Source: Clostridia bacterium
Lineage (GTDB): Bacteria; Bacillota; Clostridia; Oscillospirales; CAG-272
Reading direction: 5' to 3'
Assembly: GCA_017937135.1 (NCBI GenBank)
Contig: JAGBEE010000011.1
Span: 1 to 64,000, forward strand
Length of the DNA: 64,000 bases
Shown here: positions 46,800-56,495 of the stretch, in pieces
How positions within the stretch are numbered: position 1 is the first letter of the stretch
Layout of the letters: each line of letters opens with the position of its first letter
Translations under genes and position numbers: made by a program
The notes under the pieces: model-generated
What the model was told of the DNA's origin: nothing
The model's input: the letters and a program-made list of their open reading frames with translations, nothing else
The model's database searches: none

Positions 46800-47642
46800 T
46801 TAAGCGTACTTAACGTTAATGTTGATAATTTCCTTAGGACGTACTACCTTGCCGTCGAAAAGGATATATCCCTTCACTGCATCGGCAAATGACTTCTCGG
46901 GACGATATGCCTCTGTGTGAGTGAGAGGATTTACAAAGGCGATAGCGCGCTTTGTTCTAATCATAATGTTATCAATTGCGCCGTCCTCGCTCTTTAAAAC
47001 GTTGTTTGAGAGCTTAACGGTAACGTTGCCGTACATAGCCACCTTGCCGTTTTTGAGCATCTCGGAGTTGTTTGTATCCTTGCCAACATAAGCCTGCTTA
47101 AAGAGCTTATAAAAGCGTGGGGACACAGTAACTGTAATGCCTGATGCCATGTTTACATCGTTTTCCTGAAGGGCTTGAATTGCATCATCAAGCACGTCAA
47201 GCACGTTATCCTTCGTTACAACGGTCGCGTTAGCGCTTAGTGTCGGAACCTGTGCATCCGTCGCCATATTTGCAATGTACTTGTCCATTTCGTTGGCCAA
47301 GCCCTCTGAGGTTTCAAGCGAAAGCGCGTCCATAAGGCCACCAACAGCTTGAGCCTTGTCAATATCGCCAACCTTGTAGTTAAAGTATCTAATTTGATTG
47401 ATGTTCAAAATTACCGAGGTGTCCTCAATTTCCTCTGCCTCGTCAATTTCTCCGTTAGCGTTTTCACGCTCAATTGTTTTAATTGAGGGCTTTCCAACGC
47501 CAAGAATATGTACGCTGTCGCCCTTGCTCGCTACAAGTCCCTCATATTGTCTGTTGCAGTCCTCAACAAAGACGCACGCTCTTTCAAGCTCTCTTTCAAT
47601 GGTTTCTGCCCAAACAGAGGGGATAAAATTTGAATATGCCAT
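46800..47642 (-). CDS. Phage major coat protein (P22/HK97-fold type)
   Basis: A 280-residue coat protein. FIPSVWAETIERELERACVF is the typical N-terminal arm of this coat group; VHILGVGKPSI, the middle helical VLDVLDDAIQALQENDV, ITVTVSPRFYKLFKQ and the C-terminal IMIRTKRAIAFVNPL with AVKGYILFDGKVVRP follow as in P22-like and related tailed-phage coats. AAGGAG lies before the ATG. It is the last gene of a minus-strand head module; no tail genes follow. Confidence 0.85.
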   Translation of the reverse strand: MAYSNFIPSVWAETIERELERACVFVEDCNRQYEGLVASKGDSVHILGVGKPSIKTIERENANGEIDEAEEIEDTSVILNINQIRYFNYKVGDIDKAQAVGGLMDALSLETSEGLANEMDKYIANMATDAQVPTLSANATVVTKDNVLDVLDDAIQALQENDVNMASGITVTVSPRFYKLFKQAYVGKDTNNSEMLKNGKVAMYGNVTVKLSNNVLKSEDGAIDNIMIRTKRAIAFVNPLTHTEAYRPEKSFADAVKGYILFDGKVVRPKEIININVKYA

Positions 47643-47960
47643 AATAAATTCTCCTTAAAGTAAATTTGCGGAAATACTTGGAGCAAAATTATGGGAATAT
47701 ATGGAAAATAATACTACTTGCTCTTGTAAATGTGCCACTCAATGGCAAATGGAAGCGCAAAATAAGCTGTGCGCTTGCTTTCGCGCTTGTCAAATGAGTG
47801 TGCACACGCTGTATTAGTTAAGGCTTGCGGAAATACTTAGCTAATAAAGCAATATATTCACGTCTATTTGTCAAGGTGATGATAAATAGACTTATGAATA
47901 GCTGTTTTTGTTGATTTGTCAATCTTTTTTACTTGCTCAAGGCGTTTGGAAGGCTTGCAA
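47643..47960. other. 318-base gap between scaffold and coat genes
   Basis: No ORF with a ribosome site. The phrase GCGGAAATACTTNG occurs twice (about 47669 and 47829), bracketing about 160 bases. It may be a decayed small gene or a regulatory gap; capsid operons are normally tight here. Confidence 0.5.
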
Positions 47961-48602
47961 TCACCATTTTGCTTGACTTTGTCTGATTTTATCGTAATTT
48001 TTGCTGATTTGCTCCCTTGACATCCTTAAAACCTGCTCCTTCGTAAAAAAGTCGCTTGATAACGGCTCGCTGGAGCTAAGTGAGCCAACGGAGGCTTGCT
48101 TGCTCGCTAAGCGCGCAGTCTCTTTTTTTATTGCATCCTCCTCGATTTTTGACTTTAAAGCCACATATTCGCTATAAAGAAGCGCAAGAGGGACTCCGTT
48201 GCGTCTTGAATTCATAAATAGCTTGAAATTTCTGTCATTTTCAGCCTTTTCCCTTGTCATTCCGGGAAAAAGAGAAGAAAAGAGTGCATCATCATCACTT
48301 TTTGATAAAACGGCAGTATTTTGCGTGGAATTATCAACAAAATTCTCCCTGTTTTGTTGAATTACAGACACAGGGTCGCCTGTTTTTAAATTTTCAGTGA
48401 TATTATTTGATAGATTTTCAACTGAGTCCTGCACAAAATTAGCGCTATTTTCAGCTGCAAAAGTGGCGATTTCTGTTGAAGCACCTTGATTCATAGGTGA
48501 AATATCGCCGTTTGGTGAGCTATTTGGCTGATTTTGACTTAAAACCGTGCCATTAGACTCTGAAAAGCTGAGATTTTGTAAATTTTCTTGATTATTTATC
48601 AT
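47961..48602 (-). CDS. Phage scaffold-like protein
   Basis: 213 residues. The first 110 are low-complexity (Asn, Gln, Ser, Glu), then LFPGMTREKAENDRNFKLFM and a charged helix, ending in FFTKEQVLRMSREQISKNYDKI, the pattern seen at the C terminus of phage scaffolding proteins that bind the coat. Position between portal and coat supports this. The start at 48602 follows GAAAGGA. Confidence 0.7.
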   Translation of the reverse strand: MINNQENLQNLSFSESNGTVLSQNQPNSSPNGDISPMNQGASTEIATFAAENSANFVQDSVENLSNNITENLKTGDPVSVIQQNRENFVDNSTQNTAVLSKSDDDALFSSLFPGMTREKAENDRNFKLFMNSRRNGVPLALLYSEYVALKSKIEEDAIKKETARLASKQASVGSLSSSEPLSSDFFTKEQVLRMSREQISKNYDKIRQSQAKW

Positions 48603-48619
48603 AAAATTCCTTTCAAAAA

Positions 48620-50314
48620 TCATTGATTATCGACACAGGGTCGGCTATTTTGACTGTTTTTGTAAAATTCAAGCTCCTTTTTCAGCTTTTGAATTTCACT
48701 ATTTTTCTCGGCTTGGATTTGCTTTAAAATTTCACTTTTATTTGTTAGCGCACTCTCTGGATAAGCCTTAATGTATGTTTCAAGAGATATATTTCCGTTC
48801 TTTAAGCACGTGTCAAGAAGATTTATATCAGACGCAAGCGTTGCCTTGCTTCCACCAACAGCCTCGACTACTACCTCAAAGAGTGAATTTTCATAATCAT
48901 ATGATGAAAAGGTGTCCATAGTGCTTTTTTCGTTGCCATCAATATCCTTATTACTTATTATAAAGTCTTTTTTGTAAAAGTAATATTTTAAAAACTGTGC
49001 AATAACAAGCCCCTGCTTGCGCTTTGCGCTTATAAATGCGTTTCTTAAATCCTCAATTGGCATTTGTGCCTGTGCTTGAAGGTAAGCAATTGCAGCGCCT
49101 GAAAGATTATTTGAGTAAGCCTCGCCACTCATTACCTCTGATGCACCGGTAACACTTCGAGTAAGCTCGGTTATTGTGTTAGTGAGGCTCATTGGAACCT
49201 CCGAAAGAGCGCTTTCGCTTAATTTTTTGATTCCTTCACCCGTTCCGGAGTAGTCAATAAGTATTTGTCCCGGTGTATTTGATATTTTTTGTCCCTTTAA
49301 CGCATTTGGAAGCGCTAAGTATTTCCCCCAAGCACATTCTTGAGCATTTAACAGGCTCATTGCAATATTGAAGTTTATTGCCTTTTGATTTGGTATAATT
49401 CCCTCAATTTCTGAAAGACCGTAAATTGAGCCCTCGCGCTTTTCATAATACCCTGCCACGATAGGATAAAGTAGAGTTCTTTTTTGATTTTGTCGGGGGG
49501 AGTGTCGATAATTCGCAAATTCACTCTCACCATCCCCTTCTGAAAGGGTATCAATTGAAGAGAAGCTCGGGACGATTTTGAAGGGCTTATTTATTATGCA
49601 ATTTTTGGTAGCTCTCTCGCAATAAATCTCACCATTTTCCTTAAAGTATCTTGTTAAAAGAGTTACCTTTTGCTTGTTTTGCTCGTTTTGCGAGCTGTAT
49701 TCACTCTCGCCCTCGTCTGATTTTAACTCGCTAAGGTTAATATCGCTATCGGCAATAGCGATAACGTCGGTTAATGATTTGCGCGCTGAAATAATTATCC
49801 ACTTTTGCTTTTGCTCGTCAAGCTCGGCGGGGTTTTCAAAGAAAATATTAAGTGGGTCAATAAGCTCGCACCTGACTCCACCATCTACCCTGCCATCAAT
49901 TCCACATGCCTCGCTATCCCAGTAATAGTGATAGAAGTACGAGCCCTTTTTAATTCCGTCGTCAACAGCGCGTCTGTCGATTTCATTTTGACCAAGCTCC
50001 TTTAATACACACTCAGAAAAGGCATTAAACCTCTCTATATTTGTCAAAGGAGAGTAGCTTTTATATAAAATCTTAACGGGTGTTGATAAAATAGTAGATT
50101 TTTTGTTTCGACAAATCATTTTTACTATGTTTACAACGGGTCTTGGTAGATTTTTAGTGTTTGGTGTCGGGCTTGGCCACTGTCTGCCCTCATAAAAATC
50201 AATAAATGTAGGTATTTTTTCTCTTAAGCCACAATTTACCTGATATTCAACCCCCTCTTGATACATATTGTACAGGTGGGTATTTTCTATGCTTTGGCTT
50301 TGCCATTGAACCAC
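48620..50314 (-). CDS. Phage portal protein (P22-like)
   Basis: A 564-residue portal. FIDFYEGRQWPSPTPN, RPVVNIVKMICRNKKSTILS, then the crown-stem region YPIVAGYYEKREGSIYGLSEIEGIIPNQKAINF, and a C-terminal coiled helix QIQAEKNSEIQKLKKELEFYK. The start is GTG, eight bases after a perfect AAGGAGGTGAT, and overlaps the upstream small gene by 28 bases. The portal forms the dodecameric DNA entry ring. Confidence 0.85.
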   Translation of the reverse strand: MVQWQSQSIENTHLYNMYQEGVEYQVNCGLREKIPTFIDFYEGRQWPSPTPNTKNLPRPVVNIVKMICRNKKSTILSTPVKILYKSYSPLTNIERFNAFSECVLKELGQNEIDRRAVDDGIKKGSYFYHYYWDSEACGIDGRVDGGVRCELIDPLNIFFENPAELDEQKQKWIIISARKSLTDVIAIADSDINLSELKSDEGESEYSSQNEQNKQKVTLLTRYFKENGEIYCERATKNCIINKPFKIVPSFSSIDTLSEGDGESEFANYRHSPRQNQKRTLLYPIVAGYYEKREGSIYGLSEIEGIIPNQKAINFNIAMSLLNAQECAWGKYLALPNALKGQKISNTPGQILIDYSGTGEGIKKLSESALSEVPMSLTNTITELTRSVTGASEVMSGEAYSNNLSGAAIAYLQAQAQMPIEDLRNAFISAKRKQGLVIAQFLKYYFYKKDFIISNKDIDGNEKSTMDTFSSYDYENSLFEVVVEAVGGSKATLASDINLLDTCLKNGNISLETYIKAYPESALTNKSEILKQIQAEKNSEIQKLKKELEFYKNSQNSRPCVDNQ

Positions 50315-50448
50315 TCGTCAATCACCTCCTTATATGAAGCCTCGTTTTCGTTACCCGTGTCATTCGACACGCTCTTTTCCTTAATTTTGTCCTCTAAGAC
50401 GCTGATTCTTGCCTCTATTTCGAGGAGTCTTTTTTTAGTAATAAACAT
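50287..50448 (-). CDS. Small coiled-coil phage protein between terL and portal
   Basis: 53 residues, MFITKKRLLEIEARISVLED followed by KIKEKSVSND and an acidic tail. The first half is a heptad-type helix. It starts two bases after the terL stop with GGAG eight bases upstream, and its end contains the ribosome site of portal, so the three genes are translationally linked. Coiled-coil proteins in this place often help head assembly or packaging; the role here is unknown. Confidence 0.65.
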   Translation of the reverse strand: MFITKKRLLEIEARISVLEDKIKEKSVSNDTGNENEASYKEVIDEWFNGKAKA

Positions 50449-50450
50449 TT

Positions 50451-52274
50451 TTACCACTCCATAAATATTTCTTCCTGCAAGGGAAAATTTGTAAAGTTTT
50501 TATCTAAAAAGGAGCATCCTGTGTCGATAATTTCAATTTTATGAGAATAATCAATACCGATAAAGCGCGCAATTGCACTCGCCATAACTAAGTCGTCATG
50601 CGAGCCATTTGCTGCGGCAATTTTGCCATCGGGATGGCGAATAAAGGTGCTCATTTCTAAAAGCGTTTGCCTGTCGGTTTCAAGCTCTATGCATTCTCTC
50701 ATTGTCGAAATTAGGTTTGAAATAATAATGGGCCTTGTGATAGACGAGGTAACAAAGCCATAGAAGCCCTCGGTTTTTTCCTTGAATGAGGAGAGATTTT
50801 TGGAAACGTACAGATTTTCATATCCAAGCTCCCTTAAAACGCGCACAGGATGTCGCGAATAGTTGGTTTCAACGCCGATTAAGGCGTTATTATAGTACCT
50901 TCCAAGACAATACAGCTGCTTTGCAAATAGGTCCTCGTCAATTTTTTGCTTATGTAGTGTAGCTACACAGCGTCCGTTTGTGTTATCAATAACCTTAGCG
51001 CAAAAGTAGTCATCGCCAAGTCCTGCAGTATCTGCGCCAATTACGTAGGGCTTTGCTTTTGTCAGGGAGCCTTCAGCTATTAAATAAGGCTTTTCGACTA
51101 TTGATATATAGCCACATTCATCCTTTACAAGCTCAATATCGCAGATTTCCTTTTTAAAGGCAATAATGCTACCGTTTTCAGCATATTGTGGTACTAATTT
51201 CTCATTATATTTGAAATATCCAAGCTCGCTTTTGATATCAAATGTGCTTAAATAGTTAGAAATTGCATCCTTATCAAAAACGCAATCGCCACTTGTTACA
51301 AATGCCTCCTCGGGTGAACAGGGGTATTCCTGTCTTATAGACGTCTTGTCTATATACGAGAGGTACTTCTTTGCATACCAAGCAAGCTGCTCCTTGTCAA
51401 GACCACGCTTTTTAAGGGCGCAAAGCCTGTTTTTTAACCACGTGTCAGCGTTTTTTAAGTATTCGAGCTCGTTTGAGCGATATTCGTCGCTTCTATACCA
51501 TTCATAAAAAAGATTGTGACAAGCACCACTGTCCCAAAGTGTTTTTGCTTCGTTAAAGCCATTGGCTGTTGTTTCATAAATGCAAAGAGCATCCTTTGTT
51601 GCCGCCTCCTGTATAGACTTTTGCAAATCAGCAAGTGAGCATTTAAAAAATGCAACCTCGGAGTAATGGATAAAGGAAAGAGTTCGGCTTCTTCCTATAT
51701 TTCCGCTTGCCGAGGCTATACGCCAAGAGGAGTTGAGCTTATCAAAAAACAACTCGTTTACAGAGTTAAATTTCTCCGTTGGCTTTAATCTCTCTGGCAA
51801 GGCATTATACATTACCTTTGCCTTGTCAATAAAAATTGCCTTTGTGTTATCATCTCTGTCAGCTAAGGTAAAGCCTGAAAAGTTTTTCCTTACTATTGCA
51901 AAGCTGAGCTGAATGGCTGTGATAAGGGTGGTAAAGCCCTGCTGTCTTCCCTTGAGCACAAAAAACGGTTTTTGCCGACCCAGTGTCTCGATTTTAGCAA
52001 TAAAGTCACGCTGAACAGTGTTGAAAAAGAAGGGAATATTCTTCTTTTCCTTATCTACAATTGAAAAGCAGCATTCAATTAAAAGATATGGCCTTTGAAT
52101 AATTTCGTTCCTTAAATTATCGGTATCGAGAATTTTGTCGGCTATTGCTGATGTGATTTGGGCATCAAGCTCTAAATCGTGACTTTTTTGCCATAGCTCC
52201 CTTCGCTTTCTTATTAAATCGCTAATTGAAATATTTGCATCCCTTGCTTTTACAGAGCACTTTAAAGTCTTCAT
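50451..52274 (-). CDS. terL: Phage terminase large subunit
   Basis: 607 residues. The ATPase part has the Walker A-like LKGRQQGFTTLITA and Walker B FIHYSEVAFF, then IYETTANGFNEA (coupling motif). The nuclease part has VIGADTAGLGDDY, LIGVETNYS and DDLVMASAIA with the Asp/Glu metal ligands. It pumps phage DNA into capsids. No small terminase was found next to it. The ATG at 52274 is about 17 bases from GGAGG, an unusually long spacing, so the exact start is uncertain. Confidence 0.9.
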   Translation of the reverse strand: MKTLKCSVKARDANISISDLIRKRRELWQKSHDLELDAQITSAIADKILDTDNLRNEIIQRPYLLIECCFSIVDKEKKNIPFFFNTVQRDFIAKIETLGRQKPFFVLKGRQQGFTTLITAIQLSFAIVRKNFSGFTLADRDDNTKAIFIDKAKVMYNALPERLKPTEKFNSVNELFFDKLNSSWRIASASGNIGRSRTLSFIHYSEVAFFKCSLADLQKSIQEAATKDALCIYETTANGFNEAKTLWDSGACHNLFYEWYRSDEYRSNELEYLKNADTWLKNRLCALKKRGLDKEQLAWYAKKYLSYIDKTSIRQEYPCSPEEAFVTSGDCVFDKDAISNYLSTFDIKSELGYFKYNEKLVPQYAENGSIIAFKKEICDIELVKDECGYISIVEKPYLIAEGSLTKAKPYVIGADTAGLGDDYFCAKVIDNTNGRCVATLHKQKIDEDLFAKQLYCLGRYYNNALIGVETNYSRHPVRVLRELGYENLYVSKNLSSFKEKTEGFYGFVTSSITRPIIISNLISTMRECIELETDRQTLLEMSTFIRHPDGKIAAANGSHDDLVMASAIARFIGIDYSHKIEIIDTGCSFLDKNFTNFPLQEEIFMEW

Positions 52275-52330
52275 TTTCGCGACTTTGTTTTCCTCCTTTC
52301 TTAAATTTGGGTTTTCCCCTTGCAAGTATA

Positions 52331-52359
52331 TTTTTGCACAAAAAAACCGGTACTGGACG
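52331..52359 (-). promoter_or_regulatory. Motif shared with ATPase-RloB upstream region
   Basis: TTTTTGCAC, seven A residues, CCGGTACTGGACG on the plus strand; a near copy lies at 40234-40266. On the minus strand TATACT follows directly and could be the -10 of terL. Confidence 0.45.
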
Positions 52360-52407
52360 GTAAAGATTAATAGAATTTACAAATTTTTAAATCGGGGTAA
52401 TTTTGCC

Positions 52408-52436
52408 TTGACATATTTTAATATAAATGCTATACT
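52408..52436 (+). promoter_or_regulatory. Promoter of ACT-DUF711-metY-metA operon
   Basis: TTGACA (52408-52413), 17-base spacer, TATACT (52431-52436). Confidence 0.9.
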
Positions 52437-52476
52437 TTATTATATATTTTATTATACACATAAGGAGAACAAAAAA

Positions 52477-52746
52477 ATGAAGGCTGTTGTTACTGTTATT
52501 GGAAAAGACTCTGTAGGAATTATTGCAGACGTAAGCAATGAGTGCGCTAAGCACAATGCAAATATTGTTGATATCACTCAAAGCGTGCTTAAGGAATATT
52601 TTGCAATGATTATGCTTGTTGAAATAGAAAAAATTCAAACTGACTTCTCAAGCTTCCAGGGCGCTCTTAGCAGACTTGGAGAGGAAAAGGGACTTGATAT
52701 TCGCGTAATGCACGAGGATATCTTTAATTCAATGCATCGCATTTAA
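52477..52746 (+). CDS. ACT-domain protein
   Basis: 89 residues, a single ACT domain: VVTVIGKDSVGIIADVSNEC with the family ligand loop, then NIVDITQSVLKEYFAMIMLV. ACT domains bind amino acids. Stand-alone copies paired with DUF711 are common in Firmicutes. The start at 52477 follows AAGGAG; the upstream in-frame sequence includes the promoter and is not coding. It precedes the DUF711 gene by 13 bases. Confidence 0.92.
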   Translation: MKAVVTVIGKDSVGIIADVSNECAKHNANIVDITQSVLKEYFAMIMLVEIEKIQTDFSSFQGALSRLGEEKGLDIRVMHEDIFNSMHRI

Positions 52747-52759
52747 TAAGAGGTAAATT

Positions 52760-54118
52760 ATGCTAAATATAAACGACATACTTGAAACGGTTAATATGAT
52801 TAAGCAGGAGAATTTGGATATTCGTACCATTACTATGGGCATTTCCTTATTCGACTGTATAAGTGACGACCAAAAAAGACTTGAGAACAAGATTTACGAT
52901 AAAATAACCAAAAGTGCAGAAAAGCTCGTTTCTACTGCAAACGACCTTGAAGCAACCTATGGCATTCCGATTATAAATAAAAGAGTATCTGTAACCCCCA
53001 TTTCATTAGTTGGCGCATGCGCTGACAGAGATGGCTACGTGCGCTTGGCACAGGTGCTTGAAAGAGCAGCAAATGAGGTTGGTATAAACTTTATCGGTGG
53101 CTTTGGAGCGCTTGTACAAAAGGGAATGACTAAGGGCGCTAAAAATCTAATAGATGCAATTCCCGAGGCGCTTAGCACAACTACAAAGGTTTGCTCCAGC
53201 GTTAACGTTGCCTCAACAAAGGCGGGCATCAATATGGATGCAGTTGCGCGTATGGGTCAAATAATGAAGGAAGCTGCGTTTTTAACTAAGGATAATGATT
53301 CTATCGGATGCGCTAAGCTCGTTGTATTTGCAAATATGCCGGAGGATAATCCCTTTATGGCAGGAGCTGTGCACGGAATGGGTGAGAGCGATACTGTTAT
53401 AAATGTTGGCGTTTCGGGCCCTGGAGTTGTAGCATCTGCAATTAAGCGCGAGGGCTTTTGTGATTTTTCACACCTCGCTGATGTAATTAAGAAAACAGCA
53501 TTTAAGATAACAAGAGTAGGTCAGCTTATCGCGTATGAGGCTTCAAAAAGACTTAATACACCTTACGGTATAATTGACCTTTCATTAGCACCTACACCAG
53601 CAGTTGGTGACTCCGTTGCTCATATTCTTGAGAATATGGGACTTGAAAGATGTGGAACACACGGCACAACCGCGGCACTTGCTATGCTTAATGACGCAGT
53701 TAAGAAGGGTGGCGTTATGGCATCCTCCCACGTTGGTGGACTTAGCGGCGCATTTATTCCTGTTTCTGAGGATGCAGGTATGATAGAGGCAGCAGAATGT
53801 GGCGCGCTTTCAATTGAAAAGCTTGAGGCTATGACAGCTGTTTGCTCAGTTGGTCTTGATATGATAGCTGTTCCCGGGGACACAAGCGCAGCTACACTTA
53901 GTGGAATTATAGCTGACGAGATAGCAATTGGCGTAATAAACAACAAGACAACAGCTGTGCGCTTGATTCCTGTTTATGGTAAGGGCGTGGGAGAAAGCGT
54001 TGAGTTCGGTGGACTTTTAGGACACGCACCTATTATGAAGCTAAGCGACTATTCCTCTGAGGAATTTATTAAAAGAGGCGGCAGAATACCTGCACCTATC
54101 CATAGCTTAAGAAACTAA
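52760..54118 (+). CDS. DUF711 / PFL-family protein
   Basis: A 452-residue UPF0210 (DUF711) protein. [57 protein letters not shown] and [23 protein letters not shown] blocks match the family, whose members resemble glycyl-radical-related folds but have no settled function. Location between an amino-acid-binding ACT protein and methionine genes hints at amino-acid metabolism. AAGAGG precedes the ATG. Confidence 0.92.
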   Translation: MLNINDILETVNMIKQENLDIRTITMGISLFDCISDDQKRLENKIYDKITKSAEKLVSTANDLEATYGIPIINKRVSVTPISLVGACADRDGYVRLAQVLERAANEVGINFIGGFGALVQKGMTKGAKNLIDAIPEALSTTTKVCSSVNVASTKAGINMDAVARMGQIMKEAAFLTKDNDSIGCAKLVVFANMPEDNPFMAGAVHGMGESDTVINVGVSGPGVVASAIKREGFCDFSHLADVIKKTAFKITRVGQLIAYEASKRLNTPYGIIDLSLAPTPAVGDSVAHILENMGLERCGTHGTTAALAMLNDAVKKGGVMASSHVGGLSGAFIPVSEDAGMIEAAECGALSIEKLEAMTAVCSVGLDMIAVPGDTSAATLSGIIADEIAIGVINNKTTAVRLIPVYGKGVGESVEFGGLLGHAPIMKLSDYSSEEFIKRGGRIPAPIHSLRN

Positions 54119-54145
54119 TTTAGTGTTAACTAAAGGAGAAATTAT

Positions 54146-55414
54146 ATGAAAAAATTAGATACAATTTGCGTACAGGGTGGCTACAAGCCGAAAAGTGGCG
54201 AGCCAAGAGTTGTGCCAATAGTGCAAAGCACAACCTATTATTATGAGAAGGCAAGTGAGCTTGCAGACCTCTTTGATTTAAAGGCAGATGGTTATTTCTA
54301 TACACGCTTGGCAAATCCAACGGTTGATGCGTTTGAAAGAAAGCTAACAGAGCTTGACGGTGGTGTTATGGCAATAGCGACAGCATCGGGAATGAGCGCT
54401 ACCTTGCTTGCTATTTTAAATATTGCAGGCGCAGGTGATAATATAGTTGCATCAAAGGCAATTTATGGTGGCAGCTACAACCTGTTTTCCGTTACATTGC
54501 CAAAATACGGCATAGAGTGTCGCTTTTTTGACCCTGATGACACAGAAGAGAACATAGAAAAATTGGTTGATGATAAAACGAGGGCTATTTTTGCAGAAAC
54601 AATTGCAAACCCAACAATAGTTGTTTTGGACTTTGAAAAGCTTGCTAACATAGCAAAGAAGCACAAGGTGCTTTTTATGGTTGATAACACACTTGTTACT
54701 CCTGTTTTGTGCCGTCCTCTTGATTTTGGAGCTAACATCGTAATTTATTCATCATCAAAATATCTTGATGGTCACGCAGTAGCGCTTGGTGGCGTTATTG
54801 TTGACGGTGGTAACTTTGATTTTAGCGCAACAAATCGCTATGAGGAGTTTTTGAAGCCTGATGAAAGCTATCACGGCTTGGTGTATGCATCACTTGGCAA
54901 AACTGCATTTGGAGTTAAGTGCAGAGTTCAAATGATGAGAGACCTCGGCGCAATAATGAGCCCCGAAAATGCTTTCCTCACCAACTTAGGAATGGAAACC
55001 TTGGCTCTTCGTATGGAGCGCCACTGTGAAAATGCGAAAAAGGTTGCCGAATTTTTGAATAATCATCCAAAGGTAGAGTGGGTAAAGCACCCATCACTTA
55101 AGGACAATAAATATAATGCGCTCGCAAATAAATATTTGCCAAACGGACAGGGCGGAATGATGAGCTTTGGCGTTAAGGGTGGCTCGGAAAAGGCTGCTGA
55201 ATTTATGGAAAAGCTTAATATGATTGCTATCGTTACACACGTAGCTGACAGCCGTAGCTGTGTATTGCACCCTGCATCGACAACTCACCGTCAGCTCTCA
55301 AGCGCTGACCTTATCGCTATTGGAATTAGTGATAACTTAGTTCGCTTGTCTGTCGGAATTGAAAATGCACAGGACATAATAGACGATATAAGTCAAGCGC
55401 TTGATAACATATAA
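54146..55414 (+). CDS. metY: O-acylhomoserine sulfhydrylase (MetY-type PLP enzyme)
   Basis: 422 residues. DTICVQGGYKP opens the protein as in OAH/OAS sulfhydrylases, SGMSATLLAILN and FAETIANPTIVVLD follow and SSSKYLDGHA contains the PLP-binding lysine. It makes homocysteine from O-acetyl- or O-succinylhomoserine and sulfide. A methionine gamma-lyase is the main alternative, but metA next to it supports biosynthesis. TAAAGGAG lies before the ATG. Confidence 0.9.
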   Translation: MKKLDTICVQGGYKPKSGEPRVVPIVQSTTYYYEKASELADLFDLKADGYFYTRLANPTVDAFERKLTELDGGVMAIATASGMSATLLAILNIAGAGDNIVASKAIYGGSYNLFSVTLPKYGIECRFFDPDDTEENIEKLVDDKTRAIFAETIANPTIVVLDFEKLANIAKKHKVLFMVDNTLVTPVLCRPLDFGANIVIYSSSKYLDGHAVALGGVIVDGGNFDFSATNRYEEFLKPDESYHGLVYASLGKTAFGVKCRVQMMRDLGAIMSPENAFLTNLGMETLALRMERHCENAKKVAEFLNNHPKVEWVKHPSLKDNKYNALANKYLPNGQGGMMSFGVKGGSEKAAEFMEKLNMIAIVTHVADSRSCVLHPASTTHRQLSSADLIAIGISDNLVRLSVGIENAQDIIDDISQALDNI

Positions 55415-55475
55415 AAATACGATTTTTGCGTGGGGAGTGTCGATAATTTGACACATTCACCAGAAAGGAGAGAAA

Positions 55476-56402
55476 ATGCCAATTATAATTCCAAAGGACA
55501 TTCCTGCCTATTCAACGCTTCTTTCAGAAAATATATTCGTTATGAATCACGAAAGAGCTATGACACAGGATATTCGTCCAATTGAGATAGCTATTCTTAA
55601 CCTTATGCCGACAAAAATTGAAACGGAAACTCAGCTTATAAGGCTTCTTTCTAACTCTCCCTTGCAGATTAAGGTGACCTTAATCGGCACGGAAACATAT
55701 GTAGGAAAGAATACCTCGCTCGGACACCTACAGCGCTTTTATAAAACCTTTTCCGAAATTAAGGACACTCATTTTGACGGTATGATTATTACAGGCGCGC
55801 CTGTTGAAATGATGGACTTTTCTGAGGTTAAATATTGGAAGGAGCTAACTGAAATTCTTGACTATGCGTCAAAGAATGTTCAAAGCACTATATTTATCTG
55901 CTGGGGAGCACAGGCTGCGCTTCATTATTATTATGGGCTTAATAAGCACGTGCTTGACAAAAAGCTGTTTGGTATATTCAAGCATCAAAAGTACGTTCAA
56001 TTTGACCCACTTTTAAAGGGCACGGATGAGGAATTTTATATGCCACACTCTCGTCATACAACGGTGCACGCTGATGACATAAGAGGAGTGGAGGACTTAC
56101 TTCTTTTAGCCGGCTCGGACGAGGTTGGAGCGTCAATTGCTCGCTCAAGAGACGGAAGACGTATATTTTTGATGGGGCATATGGAATACGACAGAGATAC
56201 TTTAAAAAGAGAGTACCTAAGAGATATAGAAAAGGGGCTCGACATAGAGGAGCCGAAAAATTATTTTCGCGACAAGGAAAAAACTAAAATTGTACCTAAT
56301 TGGTATAGCGTTGCTAACCTTATCTATTCTAACTGGCTCAACTATTACGTATACCAAATGACACCCTACGATATTAAGGGTATTACACAAAGAGAAAACT
56401 GA
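55476..56402 (+). CDS. metA: Homoserine O-acyltransferase MetA
   Basis: 308 residues. FVMNHERAMTQDIRPIEIAI and LNLMPTKIETETQLIRLLSN are the family opening, ICWGAQAALHYYYG carries the nucleophile Cys and MPHSRHT with GHMEYDRDT gives the His-Glu partners. It acylates homoserine; many Firmicutes MetA proteins use acetyl-CoA rather than succinyl-CoA, and specificity is not decided here. GAAAGGAG precedes the ATG. A GTGTC/GACAC hairpin lies in the 61-base gap after metY. Confidence 0.96.
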   Translation: MPIIIPKDIPAYSTLLSENIFVMNHERAMTQDIRPIEIAILNLMPTKIETETQLIRLLSNSPLQIKVTLIGTETYVGKNTSLGHLQRFYKTFSEIKDTHFDGMIITGAPVEMMDFSEVKYWKELTEILDYASKNVQSTIFICWGAQAALHYYYGLNKHVLDKKLFGIFKHQKYVQFDPLLKGTDEEFYMPHSRHTTVHADDIRGVEDLLLLAGSDEVGASIARSRDGRRIFLMGHMEYDRDTLKREYLRDIEKGLDIEEPKNYFRDKEKTKIVPNWYSVANLIYSNWLNYYVYQMTPYDIKGITQREN

Positions 56403-56404
56403 AA

Positions 56405-56430
56405 GAGGGCGCATTAAAAGCGCCCCTTTA
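56405..56430 (+). terminator. Terminator after metA
   Basis: GGGCGC-ATTAAAA-GCGCCC hairpin followed by CTTTA; modest T-run. Confidence 0.6.
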
Positions 56431-56495
56431 AAGCTTAGTACAGCTTAGCTAAGTTTTTATTTTGCATTATTGTATTATTTGAAGGAGAGAATAAA

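Noticed and set aside
49490..49530. GGGAGTGTCGATAATT in portal also seen before metA (55433)
   Set aside because: Only about 16 bases match, one copy is within coding sequence and no structure or function is evident.
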